Shown here one piece after another: positions 17,943-27,212 of a stretch of 64,000 nucleotides of DNA. A program made the position numbers and the translations under genes. The notes beneath the pieces were generated by a model that worked only from the letters and a program-made list of their open reading frames with translations, had not been told where the DNA came from and did not search any database. The stretch comes from an uncultured Oscillospiraceae bacterium (GTDB taxonomy: Bacteria > Bacillota > Clostridia > Oscillospirales > Oscillospiraceae), in the NCBI GenBank assembly GCA_944387035.1, contig CALXDJ010000012.1, positions 1 through 64,000 of the forward strand. The letters run 5' to 3'. Each line of letters starts with the position of its first letter. The first letter of the stretch is position 1.

Positions 17943-19302
17943 GCTGCTGGCGGCCCGGACCTTCCTGCGGCGCTGTTTTCCCCGGGGCGGACGGGTGCTG
18001 TGCGCGGTTTCCGGCGGGATGGACTCCATGTGCCTGCTGTATTTTCTGGATACCTGGGGACAGAAGAACGGCTTTGACATTGCGGCCGCCCATTTCAATC
18101 ACCAGCTCCGGGGCACGGCGGCAGACCGGGACCAGGCCTTTGTGGAAACGTGGTGCCAAGAGCGGAAGATCCCCTGCTTTACCGGCAGCGGCGATACCCG
18201 GGCCCTGATGCGGGAGAACGGCCTCTCCATGGAAGAGGCCGCCCGGACCCTGCGGTATGCGTTTTTGCAGGAGACTGCCGGGCGGGAGGGCTATGAGGCC
18301 ATCATGACGGCCCATCATGCCGACGACAACGCCGAAACCATGCTGCTGAACCTGATCCGGGGGACCGGCACGGCGGGGCTTACGGGGATTCCCAGGATTC
18401 GGGGGAACCTGTACCGGCCCTTTCTGCGCATTTCCCGGTCCGCGTTGGCGGAGTATGCCCGCTGCCACGCCATCCCCCATGTGGAGGATGAGACCAATGG
18501 GGAGGATTTGGCGGCCCGGAACGTGCTGCGCCATCAGGTATTTCCCGTGCTGCGGCAGCTCAATGCCCGGGCGTTGGAAAATATGAGCTTTACTGCCGGT
18601 GTGCTGGAGCGGGAAAATGCCGCGCTGGAGGAGCTGGCAGAGGATCTTATGGACCGGGCGGTCAACGTGGGGCAGCGGGTGTCGGTTTCCTGCACGGTGC
18701 TGATGGAGGCGCCCCTGGCAGTGGCGGAACGGATGGTGCTGCAGCTGCTGTGCGCGGCAGCGGGAGCGCGGAAGGATTGGACTTCCGCCCATGTGGAGGC
18801 GGTGTTGGATCTGGCGGAACCGGAGCGGCGGGATGGAGAGATTTCCCTGCCCTACGGCTTGACGGCCCGGCGGGAGGGGTATACATTGTATGTAGAGCGC
18901 AGCTGTGCGCCTCCGGCTCCCGTTTCCATTGCTCTGGGAGAATCGGTGCCTTTTGGCGCATGGCGGGTGTCGCTGACCCGGCAGCGTGCGGGAAACGGCT
19001 GTATCGGGCTGCGCCTGCCTGCCGGAGCGTCCCTGCAGGTGACCACCTGGCTGCCGTCGGACCGGCTGAACCTGCCCGGCAGCCGGGGCAGCCGCTCTGT
19101 CAAGCGGCTGTGCGCGGAGCGGGGAATCCCGCCGGGAAAGCGGGATGTCCTGCCGGTGCTGCGGGTGGACGGGGTGCCGGCCGCCATAGCGCAGCTGGGG
19201 GCCGATACTGCTTTTGCGGCATCGGATCATGAAGCAGATGGATTTGTCGCATTTGATCAAACAGAGACAAAAAAGATAGAGGAGAACGAGTATGAAAAGT
19301 GA
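17926..19302 (+). CDS. tilS: tRNA(Ile)-lysidine synthase
   Basis: 458 aa. Attaches lysine to C34 of tRNA-Ile(CAU) using ATP, so that AUA is read as Ile; essential. PP-loop motif SGGMDS at 29-34, followed by the family residues in AAHFNHQLRG and THHADDNAETMLLNLIRGTG-like segments (TAHHADDN near 126). C-terminal TilS domains follow. Overlaps dnaB by 17 bp and hpt by 11 bp, so translation is coupled on both sides. The order tilS-hpt-ftsH is classical for Bacillota. Confidence 0.95.
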   Translation: MATTNELLAARTFLRRCFPRGGRVLCAVSGGMDSMCLLYFLDTWGQKNGFDIAAAHFNHQLRGTAADRDQAFVETWCQERKIPCFTGSGDTRALMRENGLSMEEAARTLRYAFLQETAGREGYEAIMTAHHADDNAETMLLNLIRGTGTAGLTGIPRIRGNLYRPFLRISRSALAEYARCHAIPHVEDETNGEDLAARNVLRHQVFPVLRQLNARALENMSFTAGVLERENAALEELAEDLMDRAVNVGQRVSVSCTVLMEAPLAVAERMVLQLLCAAAGARKDWTSAHVEAVLDLAEPERRDGEISLPYGLTARREGYTLYVERSCAPPAPVSIALGESVPFGAWRVSLTRQRAGNGCIGLRLPAGASLQVTTWLPSDRLNLPGSRGSRSVKRLCAERGIPPGKRDVLPVLRVDGVPAAIAQLGADTAFAASDHEADGFVAFDQTETKKIEENEYEK

Positions 19303-19846
19303 GATGGAACAGGATATCCTGAAGGTCCTGGTAACCGAGGAGGAGCTCCAGCGCCGGGTGGCGGAAATGGGCCAGACCCTCTATGAGCGGTTTGCGGGGA
19401 AAAATCCCCTGTTTCTGGGCGTGCTGAAGGGATCCTTCGTGTTCATGGCGGATCTGGTGCGGGCCTGCCAGGTGAAGAGCGACGTGGAATTCATTGCGGT
19501 CAGCTCCTATCAGAACGCCACGGTATCCTCCGGCCGGGTGCAGATTACCCACGATCTCCAGCAGGACATTACCGGCCGCCACCTCATCATTGTGGAGGAT
19601 ATTCTGGACTCCGGCAACACCCTGGCATTTTTGAAGGATTATTTCCTGACCAAGGGCGCCGCCTCCATTACCATTGTCACCCTGTTGGATAAACCCTCCC
19701 GGCGGACCAAGGCCATCCGGGCGGATCTGGCGGGCTTTACCGTGCCGGATGAGTTTGTGGTGGGATACGGCCTGGACTATGCCCAGCAATACCGCAATGT
19801 GCCGTATATCGGCGTGCTCAAGCCGGAGGTCTATACCCAGGCGTAA
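19292..19846 (+). CDS. hpt: Hypoxanthine (guanine) phosphoribosyltransferase
   Basis: 184 aa. Salvages hypoxanthine and guanine to IMP and GMP with PRPP. The PRPP-binding motif VEDILDSGNTL starts at residue 101; LDKPSRRTKAIRADL and the C-terminal FVVGYGLDYAQQYRN complete the active site. ATG at 19292 has AGAGGAGAA upstream and overlaps the tilS 3' end by 11 bp. 33 bp before ftsH. Confidence 0.96.
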   Translation: MKSEMEQDILKVLVTEEELQRRVAEMGQTLYERFAGKNPLFLGVLKGSFVFMADLVRACQVKSDVEFIAVSSYQNATVSSGRVQITHDLQQDITGRHLIIVEDILDSGNTLAFLKDYFLTKGAASITIVTLLDKPSRRTKAIRADLAGFTVPDEFVVGYGLDYAQQYRNVPYIGVLKPEVYTQA

Positions 19847-19879
19847 GGCCCAAGTGCAAGCGAAGGAGGGACGTCCCCA

Positions 19880-21784
19880 GTGGCAATGACAAAGCAGCGG
19901 CGCACGCCGAATGTCAGCATTTTCTTTTTGATTGTGGTGCTGATGATGTGCGTGAGCCTTCTCTGGCAGATGGACAATCAAAGTACTGCGCTCCAATATT
20001 CCCAGGTCCGCCAGCTCTTCTTGCAGGAGAAAGTGGAAACGGTGGATATTGACACAGACCTGACCATGACGCTGACCTTGCGGGAGGCGGTCAACGGCAG
20101 CAAGACCGTGCAGTATAAACTGTACAGCTTCCAGCTGTTCTACGACGATCTCAATGATTTGGTGCAGCAGCAGTATGCCGACGGAATCATTAAGGACTAC
20201 GACTATCCTGAGCCCCAAACCACCAACTGGCTGGAGGTTTTGCTTCCCTGGGTGCTGACGGCTGTCGTTCTGGGCCTCATGTGGTATTTCATGTTTGCCC
20301 GGGCACAGGGCGGCATGGGAGCGGACCGCATGGCCAAGTTTGGCTCCGCCCGGACCCGCACCCTGACCGACCGGGATCAAAAGGTGACCTTTGACGATGT
20401 GGCCGGTGTGGATGAGGAAAAGGAGGAGCTCCAGGAGATTGTGGAGTTTCTCCGCACGCCTCAAAAGTACATTGCCCTGGGCGCCCGGGTACCCAAGGGC
20501 GTGCTGCTGATGGGTCCTCCGGGTACGGGTAAGACGCTGCTGGCCAAGGCAGTGGCCGGTGAGGCCGGTGTAGGATTTTTGTCCATTTCCGGCTCTGACT
20601 TTGTGGAGCTGTACGTGGGCGTTGGCGCCAGCCGCGTGCGGGACCTGTTTGATCAGGCGAAAAAAGCGGCCCCTGCCATTATCTTCATCGATGAGATTGA
20701 CGCAGTGGGACGGCAGAGAGGCACCGGCCTGGGCGGCGGACACGACGAACGGGAGCAGACCCTCAACCAGCTGCTGGTGGAGATGGACGGCTTTGCCGCC
20801 AATGAGGGCCTGGTGGTCATGGCGGCCACCAACCGTGCCGATGTGCTGGACCCGGCGCTGCTGCGGCCGGGCCGGTTTGACCGGCAGATCTATGTGGGAC
20901 TGCCCGATATCCGGGGCCGGGAACAGATTCTGCAGGTCCATGCCAAGGGACGTCCCCTGGCGGAAGACGTGGATCTGCGGATGATCGCCCGGGGAACCCC
21001 GGGATTCACCGGCGCGGATCTGGAGAACCTGCTCAACGAGGCGGCACTGCTGGCTGCCCGGAAGAATCGGAAACTCATCACCATGGCGGATTTGAAGGAA
21101 GCCGAGATCAAGGTGGTGGCCGGGCCGGAGAAGAAGAGCCGCGTGATCTCCCAGCATGAGCGGGAACTGACGGCCTGGCATGAAGCAGGCCACGCTGTGG
21201 TGATGCACCTGCTGCCGGACCATGATCCGGTGACGCGGATTACCATTATTCCCCGGGGCCAGGCCGGCGGCATGACCATTGCCCTGCCCGAGGAGGACCG
21301 CTCGTATTTGTCCAAGGGATATATGGAAGACCAGATCGTGGCCCTGCTGGGCGGGCGGACAGCCGAAGAGCTCTGCCTGGGTGATATTTCCACAGGAGCC
21401 AGCAATGATATTCAGCGGGCCACCCAGATCGCCCGCAAGATGGTGGCCTCCTATGGTATGAGTGAGCGGATCGGCACGGTGTGCTTTGATTCCGGCCACG
21501 AAGAGGTGTTCATTGGACGGACCATGGCCCAGGGCCGCAGCTATTCGGAGACGGTAGCCGCGGAGATCGACGAGGAGATCAAGCGGGTCGTGGGAGAGGC
21601 CGGTGCGCGCTGCCGTCACCTGCTGGAGACCCACCGGGCCCAGTTGGATGCCGTAGCCAACTACCTGCTGCAGCATGAGACCATGGAGCGGGAGGAGTTT
21701 GTGGCGGTGTTTGACCAGCCGGATGCCCAGAAGGCCGAACAGCCCACAGATCTGCCTGCTGAAAAGCAGGAACCTTCACTGTGA
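19880..21784 (+). CDS. ftsH: ATP-dependent zinc metalloprotease FtsH
   Basis: 634 aa. Membrane-bound hexamer that unfolds and degrades membrane and regulatory proteins. Two transmembrane helices (about 10-27 and 113-133) flank the extracytoplasmic loop; AAA+ Walker A GPPGTGKT near 211-218; second region of homology [20 protein letters not shown]; zinc motif HEAGH at 434-438. GTG start at 19880 with GAAGGAGG upstream. The C-terminal 20 residues are Glu/Gln/Pro rich. Last gene of the cluster, closed by the terminator at 21799. Confidence 0.97.
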   Translation: MAMTKQRRTPNVSIFFLIVVLMMCVSLLWQMDNQSTALQYSQVRQLFLQEKVETVDIDTDLTMTLTLREAVNGSKTVQYKLYSFQLFYDDLNDLVQQQYADGIIKDYDYPEPQTTNWLEVLLPWVLTAVVLGLMWYFMFARAQGGMGADRMAKFGSARTRTLTDRDQKVTFDDVAGVDEEKEELQEIVEFLRTPQKYIALGARVPKGVLLMGPPGTGKTLLAKAVAGEAGVGFLSISGSDFVELYVGVGASRVRDLFDQAKKAAPAIIFIDEIDAVGRQRGTGLGGGHDEREQTLNQLLVEMDGFAANEGLVVMAATNRADVLDPALLRPGRFDRQIYVGLPDIRGREQILQVHAKGRPLAEDVDLRMIARGTPGFTGADLENLLNEAALLAARKNRKLITMADLKEAEIKVVAGPEKKSRVISQHERELTAWHEAGHAVVMHLLPDHDPVTRITIIPRGQAGGMTIALPEEDRSYLSKGYMEDQIVALLGGRTAEELCLGDISTGASNDIQRATQIARKMVASYGMSERIGTVCFDSGHEEVFIGRTMAQGRSYSETVAAEIDEEIKRVVGEAGARCRHLLETHRAQLDAVANYLLQHETMEREEFVAVFDQPDAQKAEQPTDLPAEKQEPSL

Positions 21785-21798
21785 ATTATGAATAGGGA

Positions 21799-21838
21799 AC
21801 ACGCCGTCTGTGCAGGATACACAGGCGGCGTGTTTTTT
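21799..21838 (+). terminator. Terminator of the gdpP-ftsH cluster
   Basis: 14-bp stem with one G-U pair (21799-21812 with 21820-21833), seven-base loop and six T. Lies 15 bp after the ftsH stop. Confidence 0.88.
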
Positions 21839-22131
21839 GCACAAACCAGCGGAGCGGGATGGATTTTCAGGGTCCGGTTCGGCAAATTACACAAAAACAT
21901 CTGTCCTTCACTGGAAAACGTATATTCATTAAAATATGCAAAAAAACCGCAGGTTGTCTTTGCGTGAGAAACAATATGCTTGTCACGTAAAAACAAAAGA
22001 GAAGGGAATCGTTTTACTGCAGCGGATTTTTCTGTGAAGGTTTTACCTTGCAAAGCAGGGGAAAAGCACGTAAAATGCTTCACATGCAGAGGGCGGCCTG
22101 GCCGCCCGGTGAATGATAGGAGGATGGAACT
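21839..22131. other. Intergenic region upstream of the liv operon
   Basis: About 290 bp, AT-rich in its first half, with no credible gene. It contains the liv promoter at 22048-22076 and a compact GC palindrome in the leader at 22091-22107. No T-box or riboswitch signature was recognised. Confidence 0.6.
22048..22076 (+). promoter_or_regulatory. Sigma-A promoter of the liv operon
   Basis: TTGCAA (22048-22053), 17-bp spacer, TAAAAT (22071-22076). The leader of about 50 bases carries GGGCGGCC-T-GGCCGCCC (22091-22107), a hairpin just upstream of the AGGAGG site of livJ. Confidence 0.8.
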
Positions 22132-23328
22132 ATGAAAAAGCTGACTGCTTTTGCACTGTGTCTGGTGATGACGGCGTCCCTGCTTGCCGGCTGCGGCGGA
22201 CAGAGCGGCGGGACCACGGATGAGACCAGTGAGTCCGGCAACAAGGTGGTTCGCATTGGCGTTTACGAGCCCCAGACCGGTGATAACGGCCCCGGCGGTA
22301 AGCAGGAGATCCTGGGTATGCAGTATGCCAACTATGTGCAGCCCACAGTGGAAATCGGCGGCGAGACTTACGATGTTAAGCTGGAGATTGTGGATAACCG
22401 CACCACGCCCGAGAACGGCCCCACCGCGGCGGCCGAACTGGTGAACCGGGACGTGTCCATTGTGCTGGGCTCCTATGGTTCCGGCGTGTCCATGGCCGGC
22501 GGCAAGGTCTTTGAGGAGGCCGGCGTGCCCGCCATCGGTGTGACCTGCACCAACCCCCAGGTGACGTCTGATTATGACTGCTATTTCCGGATCTGCTTTA
22601 CCGATCCGTTCCAGGGTCCCGCCCTGGCCAGCTATGCCTATGAGGGCTTGGGTGTTACCACGGCTTACACTCTGGCCATGCTGGGCAGTGACTATGACCA
22701 GGGCCTGGTCCACTACTTCACCGAGGCCTTTGAGGCTCTGGGCGGCACCGTGATCTCCGAGGATTTCCCGGAGGGCAATGCCAACTTCGTCTCCTATATC
22801 AACAATGCCAAGAGCGCCGGTGCAGGCGTCATCTTTGCCCCCGTTTCCACCAACTATGCCCAGCTCATCATTGAGGCCGCATCTGCCCAGGGCTATGAGG
22901 GCTCCCTGCTGGGCTCCGACACCTGGGACAACAACAAGGTGGCCGAGAGCACTGTGGGCAAGAATGTCAGCGTGGAAGTGACCACCTTCTATCAGGAGGG
23001 CGGCGATCCGGACTTCGACGCGGGCATCAAGGAGTGGATCAATGCCAACGATGATGCCAAGACCAACAACGGCGGCAACGACATGGTGGCAGCTGTGACG
23101 GTTATGGGCTATGACGCTTATTTCACGGCTCTGGAAGCCCTGAAGGCTGCGGGCAGCACGGATCCCCAGGCGGTTCTGGAGGCACTGCCCTCCGTCACCT
23201 ATGATGGCGTGTGCGGCCACATTGAGTTTGACGACATCGGCGACGCCAAGCGGGATCAGGCGTATATCAAGACCGCCAATACGGAAACCGGTGCCTGGGA
23301 CTTCGTGAAGGTCCAGGGAGTGGCGTAA
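22132..23328 (+). CDS. livJ: Branched-chain amino-acid type ABC transporter, substrate-binding lipoprotein
   Basis: 398 aa. Signal peptide with lipobox LLAGC (Cys about residue 22), then a periplasmic-binding protein type I fold: VRIGVYEPQTGDNG, a domain with GSYGSGVSMAGGKVFEEAGVP and ALASYAYEGLGV. The family binds Leu/Ile/Val and sometimes other amino acids or amides; the ligand is not readable. First gene of a full livJHMGF set. Strong AGGAGG site. Confidence 0.92.
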   Translation: MKKLTAFALCLVMTASLLAGCGGQSGGTTDETSESGNKVVRIGVYEPQTGDNGPGGKQEILGMQYANYVQPTVEIGGETYDVKLEIVDNRTTPENGPTAAAELVNRDVSIVLGSYGSGVSMAGGKVFEEAGVPAIGVTCTNPQVTSDYDCYFRICFTDPFQGPALASYAYEGLGVTTAYTLAMLGSDYDQGLVHYFTEAFEALGGTVISEDFPEGNANFVSYINNAKSAGAGVIFAPVSTNYAQLIIEAASAQGYEGSLLGSDTWDNNKVAESTVGKNVSVEVTTFYQEGGDPDFDAGIKEWINANDDAKTNNGGNDMVAAVTVMGYDAYFTALEALKAAGSTDPQAVLEALPSVTYDGVCGHIEFDDIGDAKRDQAYIKTANTETGAWDFVKVQGVA

Positions 23329-23346
23329 CGCTGCAGATGGAATACA

Positions 23347-23432
23347 GGGGGATGGCGGGGCGTCACGGCGCGCCATCCCCCGTTCCTCTTATTACGGGGC
23401 GCCCTGAAAGGGCGGGGCACCTGGCCTTTCAG
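23347..23432 (+). other. Two intercistronic stem-loops between livJ and livH
   Basis: First: GGGGGATGGCG (23347-23357) with CGCCATCCCCC (23371-23381), a perfect 11-bp stem. Second: CCTGAAAGG (23403-23411) with CCTTTCAGG (23424-23432). Neither has a long T run. This placement after a binding-protein gene usually stabilises its mRNA and lowers expression of the membrane genes. Confidence 0.7.
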
Positions 23433-23476
23433 GACGGCCCGTTTTGGAAATTTTATCTATCATAGGAGGTTTTCTC

Positions 23477-24355
23477 ATGCAGGAGATCCTACCTTATCTG
23501 ATCAACGGTATCTCCGTAGGCGGTCAGTATGCCCTGATCGCCATTGGATACACGCTGGTTTACGGCATCTTGCGCCTGATCAACTTCGCCCACGGCGATG
23601 TGTTCATGGTGGCCGGTTTGATCATGGTCTACGCCACCACTGCCATGCCGATGTATCTGGCGCTGCCGCTGGTGCTGGTCGTCACGGTACTGCTGGGCTT
23701 TCTCATCGAGCGGGTGGCGTATAAGCCCCTGCGCTCCGCGCCCCGCATGTCGTTGATGATTTCCGCCATCGGTGTGAGCTATCTCATTCAGAATCTGGCG
23801 TTTTATATTACCGGCGGCGTGCCCCAGCCTGTGACCAATCCCATTCCCTGGATTTCGGAGAATGTGGAGCTGTTCGGCCAGTCCACCAAGCGGGTAACTC
23901 TGGTGACCCCGGTGCTGACCATTTTGCTGGTGGTGGCTCTGGTGTATCTCATCAACCACACGAAGATCGGCATGGCCATGCGGGCCGCGGCCAAGGATTT
24001 TGAGACGGCTCAGCTCATGGGCATCAAGATCAACGCGGTGATCTCCATGACCTTTGTGATCGGCTCCTTCCTGGCGGCGGTGGGTGCCATGCTCTACTTT
24101 ACCAATTACCCCTCCGTGAGCATCACCTCCGGCGGCATGCCGGGCCTCAAGGCCTTTGTGGCGGCGGTATTCGGCGGGATCGGCTCCATACCGGGCGCCG
24201 TGGTGGGCGCGTTTGTCATCGGCCTTTGCGAGGAAATTATCAAGGGCCTGGGCTACACCACCTTCTCCGACGCGTTCACCTTTGCCCTGCTGATCGTGGT
24301 GCTGTGCGTCCGGCCCACCGGCCTGTTCGGGGAAAAGGTCACCGACAAGGTGTGA
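23477..24355 (+). CDS. livH: Branched-chain amino-acid type ABC permease LivH
   Basis: 292 aa from the ATG at 23477, chosen for the AGGAGGT site 6 bp upstream over an in-frame ATG 11 codons earlier. Polytopic membrane protein with the family start LINGISVGGQYALIAIGYTLVYGILRLINFAHG (about residues 6-38) and an EAA-like cytoplasmic loop containing AKDFETAQLMGI. Forms the translocation path with LivM. Confidence 0.93.
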   Translation: MQEILPYLINGISVGGQYALIAIGYTLVYGILRLINFAHGDVFMVAGLIMVYATTAMPMYLALPLVLVVTVLLGFLIERVAYKPLRSAPRMSLMISAIGVSYLIQNLAFYITGGVPQPVTNPIPWISENVELFGQSTKRVTLVTPVLTILLVVALVYLINHTKIGMAMRAAAKDFETAQLMGIKINAVISMTFVIGSFLAAVGAMLYFTNYPSVSITSGGMPGLKAFVAAVFGGIGSIPGAVVGAFVIGLCEEIIKGLGYTTFSDAFTFALLIVVLCVRPTGLFGEKVTDKV

Positions 24356-24367
24356 GGAGGGAAGCAT

Positions 24368-25477
24368 ATGAGTAAGAAACAAACATGGTTTGTCATGATT
24401 GTGCTGGCTGTGGCGCTGGTGGCGTGCCTGGCGGTGGATCTGATGCTGCCCAGCTATCACATTGCGGTCACGGTCATCAAAAAGGCGGCGGTCTATGCCC
24501 TGGTGGCTGTCTCCATGAACCTGCTCAACGGATTTACAGGTCTGTTCTCCCTGGGCCAGGCGGGCTTCATGCTGCTGGGCGCCTACGCCTACGGCGTGCT
24601 GACCATTCCCGTGGATAAGCGGGCCGGTGTGTACCAGTATTTTGACGGCGGCGCCATTCACTTCTCCATTCCGGAGATCTTTTCCAATGTGCTGGGCGAC
24701 ACCGTAGGCACCACGGTAGGCATGCTGGCGGCACTGCTGGTGGGCGGTATTCTGGCGGCCCTGGTTGCGTATCTCATTGGATTGCCGGTGCTGCGGCTCA
24801 AGTCCGACTATCTGGCCATTGCCACCCTGGGCTTTGCGGAGATCCTCCGGGCATTCTTCCAGTGGAACGCCCTGGGCCCCATCACCAACGGCTCCAACCT
24901 GCTCAAAAGCTATCCGACCTTTTCCCACGCCACGCCCTATGTGGTTCTGGCGGGTGTGATGATCGCCTTTATTGTGCTGCTGATCCGCTCCACTTACGGG
25001 CGGGCATTCAAAGCCATCCGGGATGACGAGGTAGCGGCCGAGGCTATGGGCATCAACCTCTCCCGACACAAGCGGCTGGCCTTTGTCATCAGCTCCTTCT
25101 TTGCCGGTATCGGCGGCGGCATGATGGCCATGTATATGGGCACCATTGCGGCGGCACCGTTCAAAAGTACGCTCACCTATGAGATTTTGCTGATCGTGGT
25201 CATCGGCGGCATTGGCTCCATCACCGGTTCGGTGCTGGCCAGCTTCCTGTATATCTTCAGCTCCGAGTGGCTGCTGCGGGGACTGGACTCCGGTACCTTC
25301 CTGGGCATCAACGCGCCGGACCTGTTCAAAAACGGCTTCCGTATGGCGGTGTTCTCCATCATCATTATGGTGATTGTGCTGTTCTTCCGCCGTGGTCTGA
25401 TGGGCGACAAGGAACTTCCTGATATCCCCAATATGATTCGGGGCGTTGGCCGCAGGAAAAAGGAGGCCCGGAAATGA
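24368..25477 (+). CDS. livM: Branched-chain amino-acid type ABC permease LivM
   Basis: 369 aa. Polytopic permease with VSMNLLNGFTGLFSLGQAGFM near 53-73, LKSDYLAIATLGFAEI near 144 and the cytoplasmic loop FKAIRDDEVAAEAMGIN near 220. 12 bp after livH; the 3' end overlaps livG by 4 bp (ATGA). Confidence 0.93.
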   Translation: MSKKQTWFVMIVLAVALVACLAVDLMLPSYHIAVTVIKKAAVYALVAVSMNLLNGFTGLFSLGQAGFMLLGAYAYGVLTIPVDKRAGVYQYFDGGAIHFSIPEIFSNVLGDTVGTTVGMLAALLVGGILAALVAYLIGLPVLRLKSDYLAIATLGFAEILRAFFQWNALGPITNGSNLLKSYPTFSHATPYVVLAGVMIAFIVLLIRSTYGRAFKAIRDDEVAAEAMGINLSRHKRLAFVISSFFAGIGGGMMAMYMGTIAAAPFKSTLTYEILLIVVIGGIGSITGSVLASFLYIFSSEWLLRGLDSGTFLGINAPDLFKNGFRMAVFSIIIMVIVLFFRRGLMGDKELPDIPNMIRGVGRRKKEARK

Positions 25478-26316
25478 GCGAGAACATTTTGAAAGTCGAA
25501 AACGCCACCATGCAGTTTGGCGGCGTGGTGGCGGTGGACAATCTGAACCTGGAGATCAACCAGGGGGAGATTGTGGCACTTATCGGCCCCAACGGCGCGG
25601 GCAAGACCACGGCGTTCAATGTGGTCACCGGCGTCTATCAGCCCACCAACGGCGCGGTGTGGTTCCGCGGGGAGAAGATCATTGAAAATCACCCCCAGGG
25701 GAAGATGAAAATGCTCTATAAGGGCGAACATGCCGGGGAATACAGCCAGGTGCTGGCCCCCACACCGGACAAAATTACAAAGCTGGGCATGGCCCGGACC
25801 TTCCAGAATATCCGGCTGTGGAAATCCCAGACGGTGTTTGACAATGTGCTCATCGCCAAGCATTGCAGATCTTCCAGCAATTTTCTCTCGGCAGCCTTCC
25901 GCCTCAACCGGGCGGAAGAAGCCCGGCAGCGCGAGGAGGTCGAGCAGCTGCTGAAGACCGTGGGATTGATGGAGGTCAAGGATGAGCTGGCGACCTCTCT
26001 GCCCTACGGCAAGCAGCGCCGCCTGGAGATTGCCCGGGCCCTGGCTACGGAGCCGCAGCTGCTGCTGCTGGACGAACCCGCGGCGGGCATGAACCCCCAG
26101 GAGACGGATGAGCTGACGGCGTTTATCGGCCAGATCCGGGATCAGTTCCACCTCACGGTGTTTCTGATTGAGCACCATATGAATCTGGTCATGGGCATTT
26201 CCGACCGGATCTACGTGCTGGATTTCGGCAAGCTCATCGCCGAGGGAACACCGGCGCAGATTCAAAACAACAAGCGAGTCATTGACGCGTACCTGGGGGT
26301 GGCGGAAGATGCTTAA
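25474..26316 (+). CDS. livG: Branched-chain amino-acid type ABC ATPase LivG
   Basis: 280 aa. Walker A GPNGAGKTT near 37-45, the LivG-specific insertion before the signature region, a signature-like LPYGKQRRLEIARAL, Walker B LLLLDEPAAGMNPQE and an H-loop (IEHHMNLVM). The LSGGQ motif is the divergent LPYGKQ, normal for LivG. Overlaps livM by 4 bp and livF by 8 bp. Confidence 0.94.
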   Translation: MSENILKVENATMQFGGVVAVDNLNLEINQGEIVALIGPNGAGKTTAFNVVTGVYQPTNGAVWFRGEKIIENHPQGKMKMLYKGEHAGEYSQVLAPTPDKITKLGMARTFQNIRLWKSQTVFDNVLIAKHCRSSSNFLSAAFRLNRAEEARQREEVEQLLKTVGLMEVKDELATSLPYGKQRRLEIARALATEPQLLLLDEPAAGMNPQETDELTAFIGQIRDQFHLTVFLIEHHMNLVMGISDRIYVLDFGKLIAEGTPAQIQNNKRVIDAYLGVAEDA

Positions 26317-27019
26317 GATTGAAAATCTCCATGTCAGCTACGGCGGCATTCAGGCCCTGCGGGGCATTTCCCTGGAGGTGCCCGATGGCAAGATCGTGAC
26401 CCTCATCGGCGCCAACGGTGCCGGAAAATCCACCACTCTGCGTACCATCAGCGGTCTGGTCAAGGCCTCCTCCGGTTCCATCCAGTGGAACGGGGAGGAA
26501 TTGCTGGGCAAGCCCATCGACCAGATCATCAGCGCAGGCATTGCCATGAGTCCGGAGGGGCGGCGGGTGTTTGCGGATATGACGGTGCTGGAGAATCTGC
26601 GCATCGGCGCCTATCTGCGCAAGGATAAGGCGGAGATCCAGAAGGATCTGGAGTGGGTCTATCAGCTCTTCCCCCGGCTGCAGGAGCGCAGCTGGCAGCT
26701 GGCAGGCACGCTTTCCGGCGGCGAACAGCAGATGCTGGCGGTAGGCCGGGCCCTGATGTCCCGCCCCCGGCTGATGATGCTGGATGAGCCCTCTTTGGGC
26801 CTGGCGCCCCTGGTGGTGCAGGATATCTTCTCCATCATCCGGGAGATCAACCGCCAGGGCGTGACGGTGCTGCTGGTGGAGCAGAACGCCAATATGGCTC
26901 TGCGCTGTGCGGACCTCGCCTATGTCCTGGAAACCGGCAATATTACCATGTCCGGCTCCGGCCAGGAGCTGCTGGCGGATGAACGGGTCAAGGAGGCCTA
27001 TCTGGGCAAAAACAGCTGA
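26309..27019 (+). CDS. livF: Branched-chain amino-acid type ABC ATPase LivF
   Basis: 236 aa from the ATG at 26309, which starts MLKIENLHVSYGG, the family N-terminus; an earlier in-frame ATG at 26282 would run deep into livG. Walker A GANGAGKST near 35-43, signature LSGGEQQMLAVGRAL near 136, Walker B LMMLDEPSLGLAP, H-loop VEQNAN. Last gene of the operon. Confidence 0.94.
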   Translation: MLKIENLHVSYGGIQALRGISLEVPDGKIVTLIGANGAGKSTTLRTISGLVKASSGSIQWNGEELLGKPIDQIISAGIAMSPEGRRVFADMTVLENLRIGAYLRKDKAEIQKDLEWVYQLFPRLQERSWQLAGTLSGGEQQMLAVGRALMSRPRLMMLDEPSLGLAPLVVQDIFSIIREINRQGVTVLLVEQNANMALRCADLAYVLETGNITMSGSGQELLADERVKEAYLGKNS

Positions 27020-27042
27020 GCCCGGCAAGCAAAATACGTTCC

Positions 27043-27103
27043 AAACGAGAGAGGCCTTGGCCTCTCTCGTTTTTTCGCGGCGGAGAAATCCGCCGCTTTT
27101 TTT
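27043..27103 (+). terminator. Tandem terminators after livF
   Basis: First: 14-bp stem 27043-27056 with 27059-27072 and a T run. Second: GCGGCGGA (27077-27084), GAAA tetraloop, TCCGCCGC (27089-27096), then seven T. Two terminators in a row isolate the liv operon from the arginine genes. Confidence 0.9.
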
Positions 27104-27212
27104 GCGCGAAGCGTACGGAAATTTTGTACTTCGTGCATGAAACGAAAACTTCCAGAAACACTAGTCCAAGGACGCAAACCCACAGTTTCACCGGAAAAGG
27201 AGTGAGCTTATC

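Noticed and set aside
21839..22131. T-box or amino-acid riboswitch before the liv operon
   Set aside because: The promoter lies only about 55 bp before the gene and no T-box sequence or terminator/antiterminator pair is visible.
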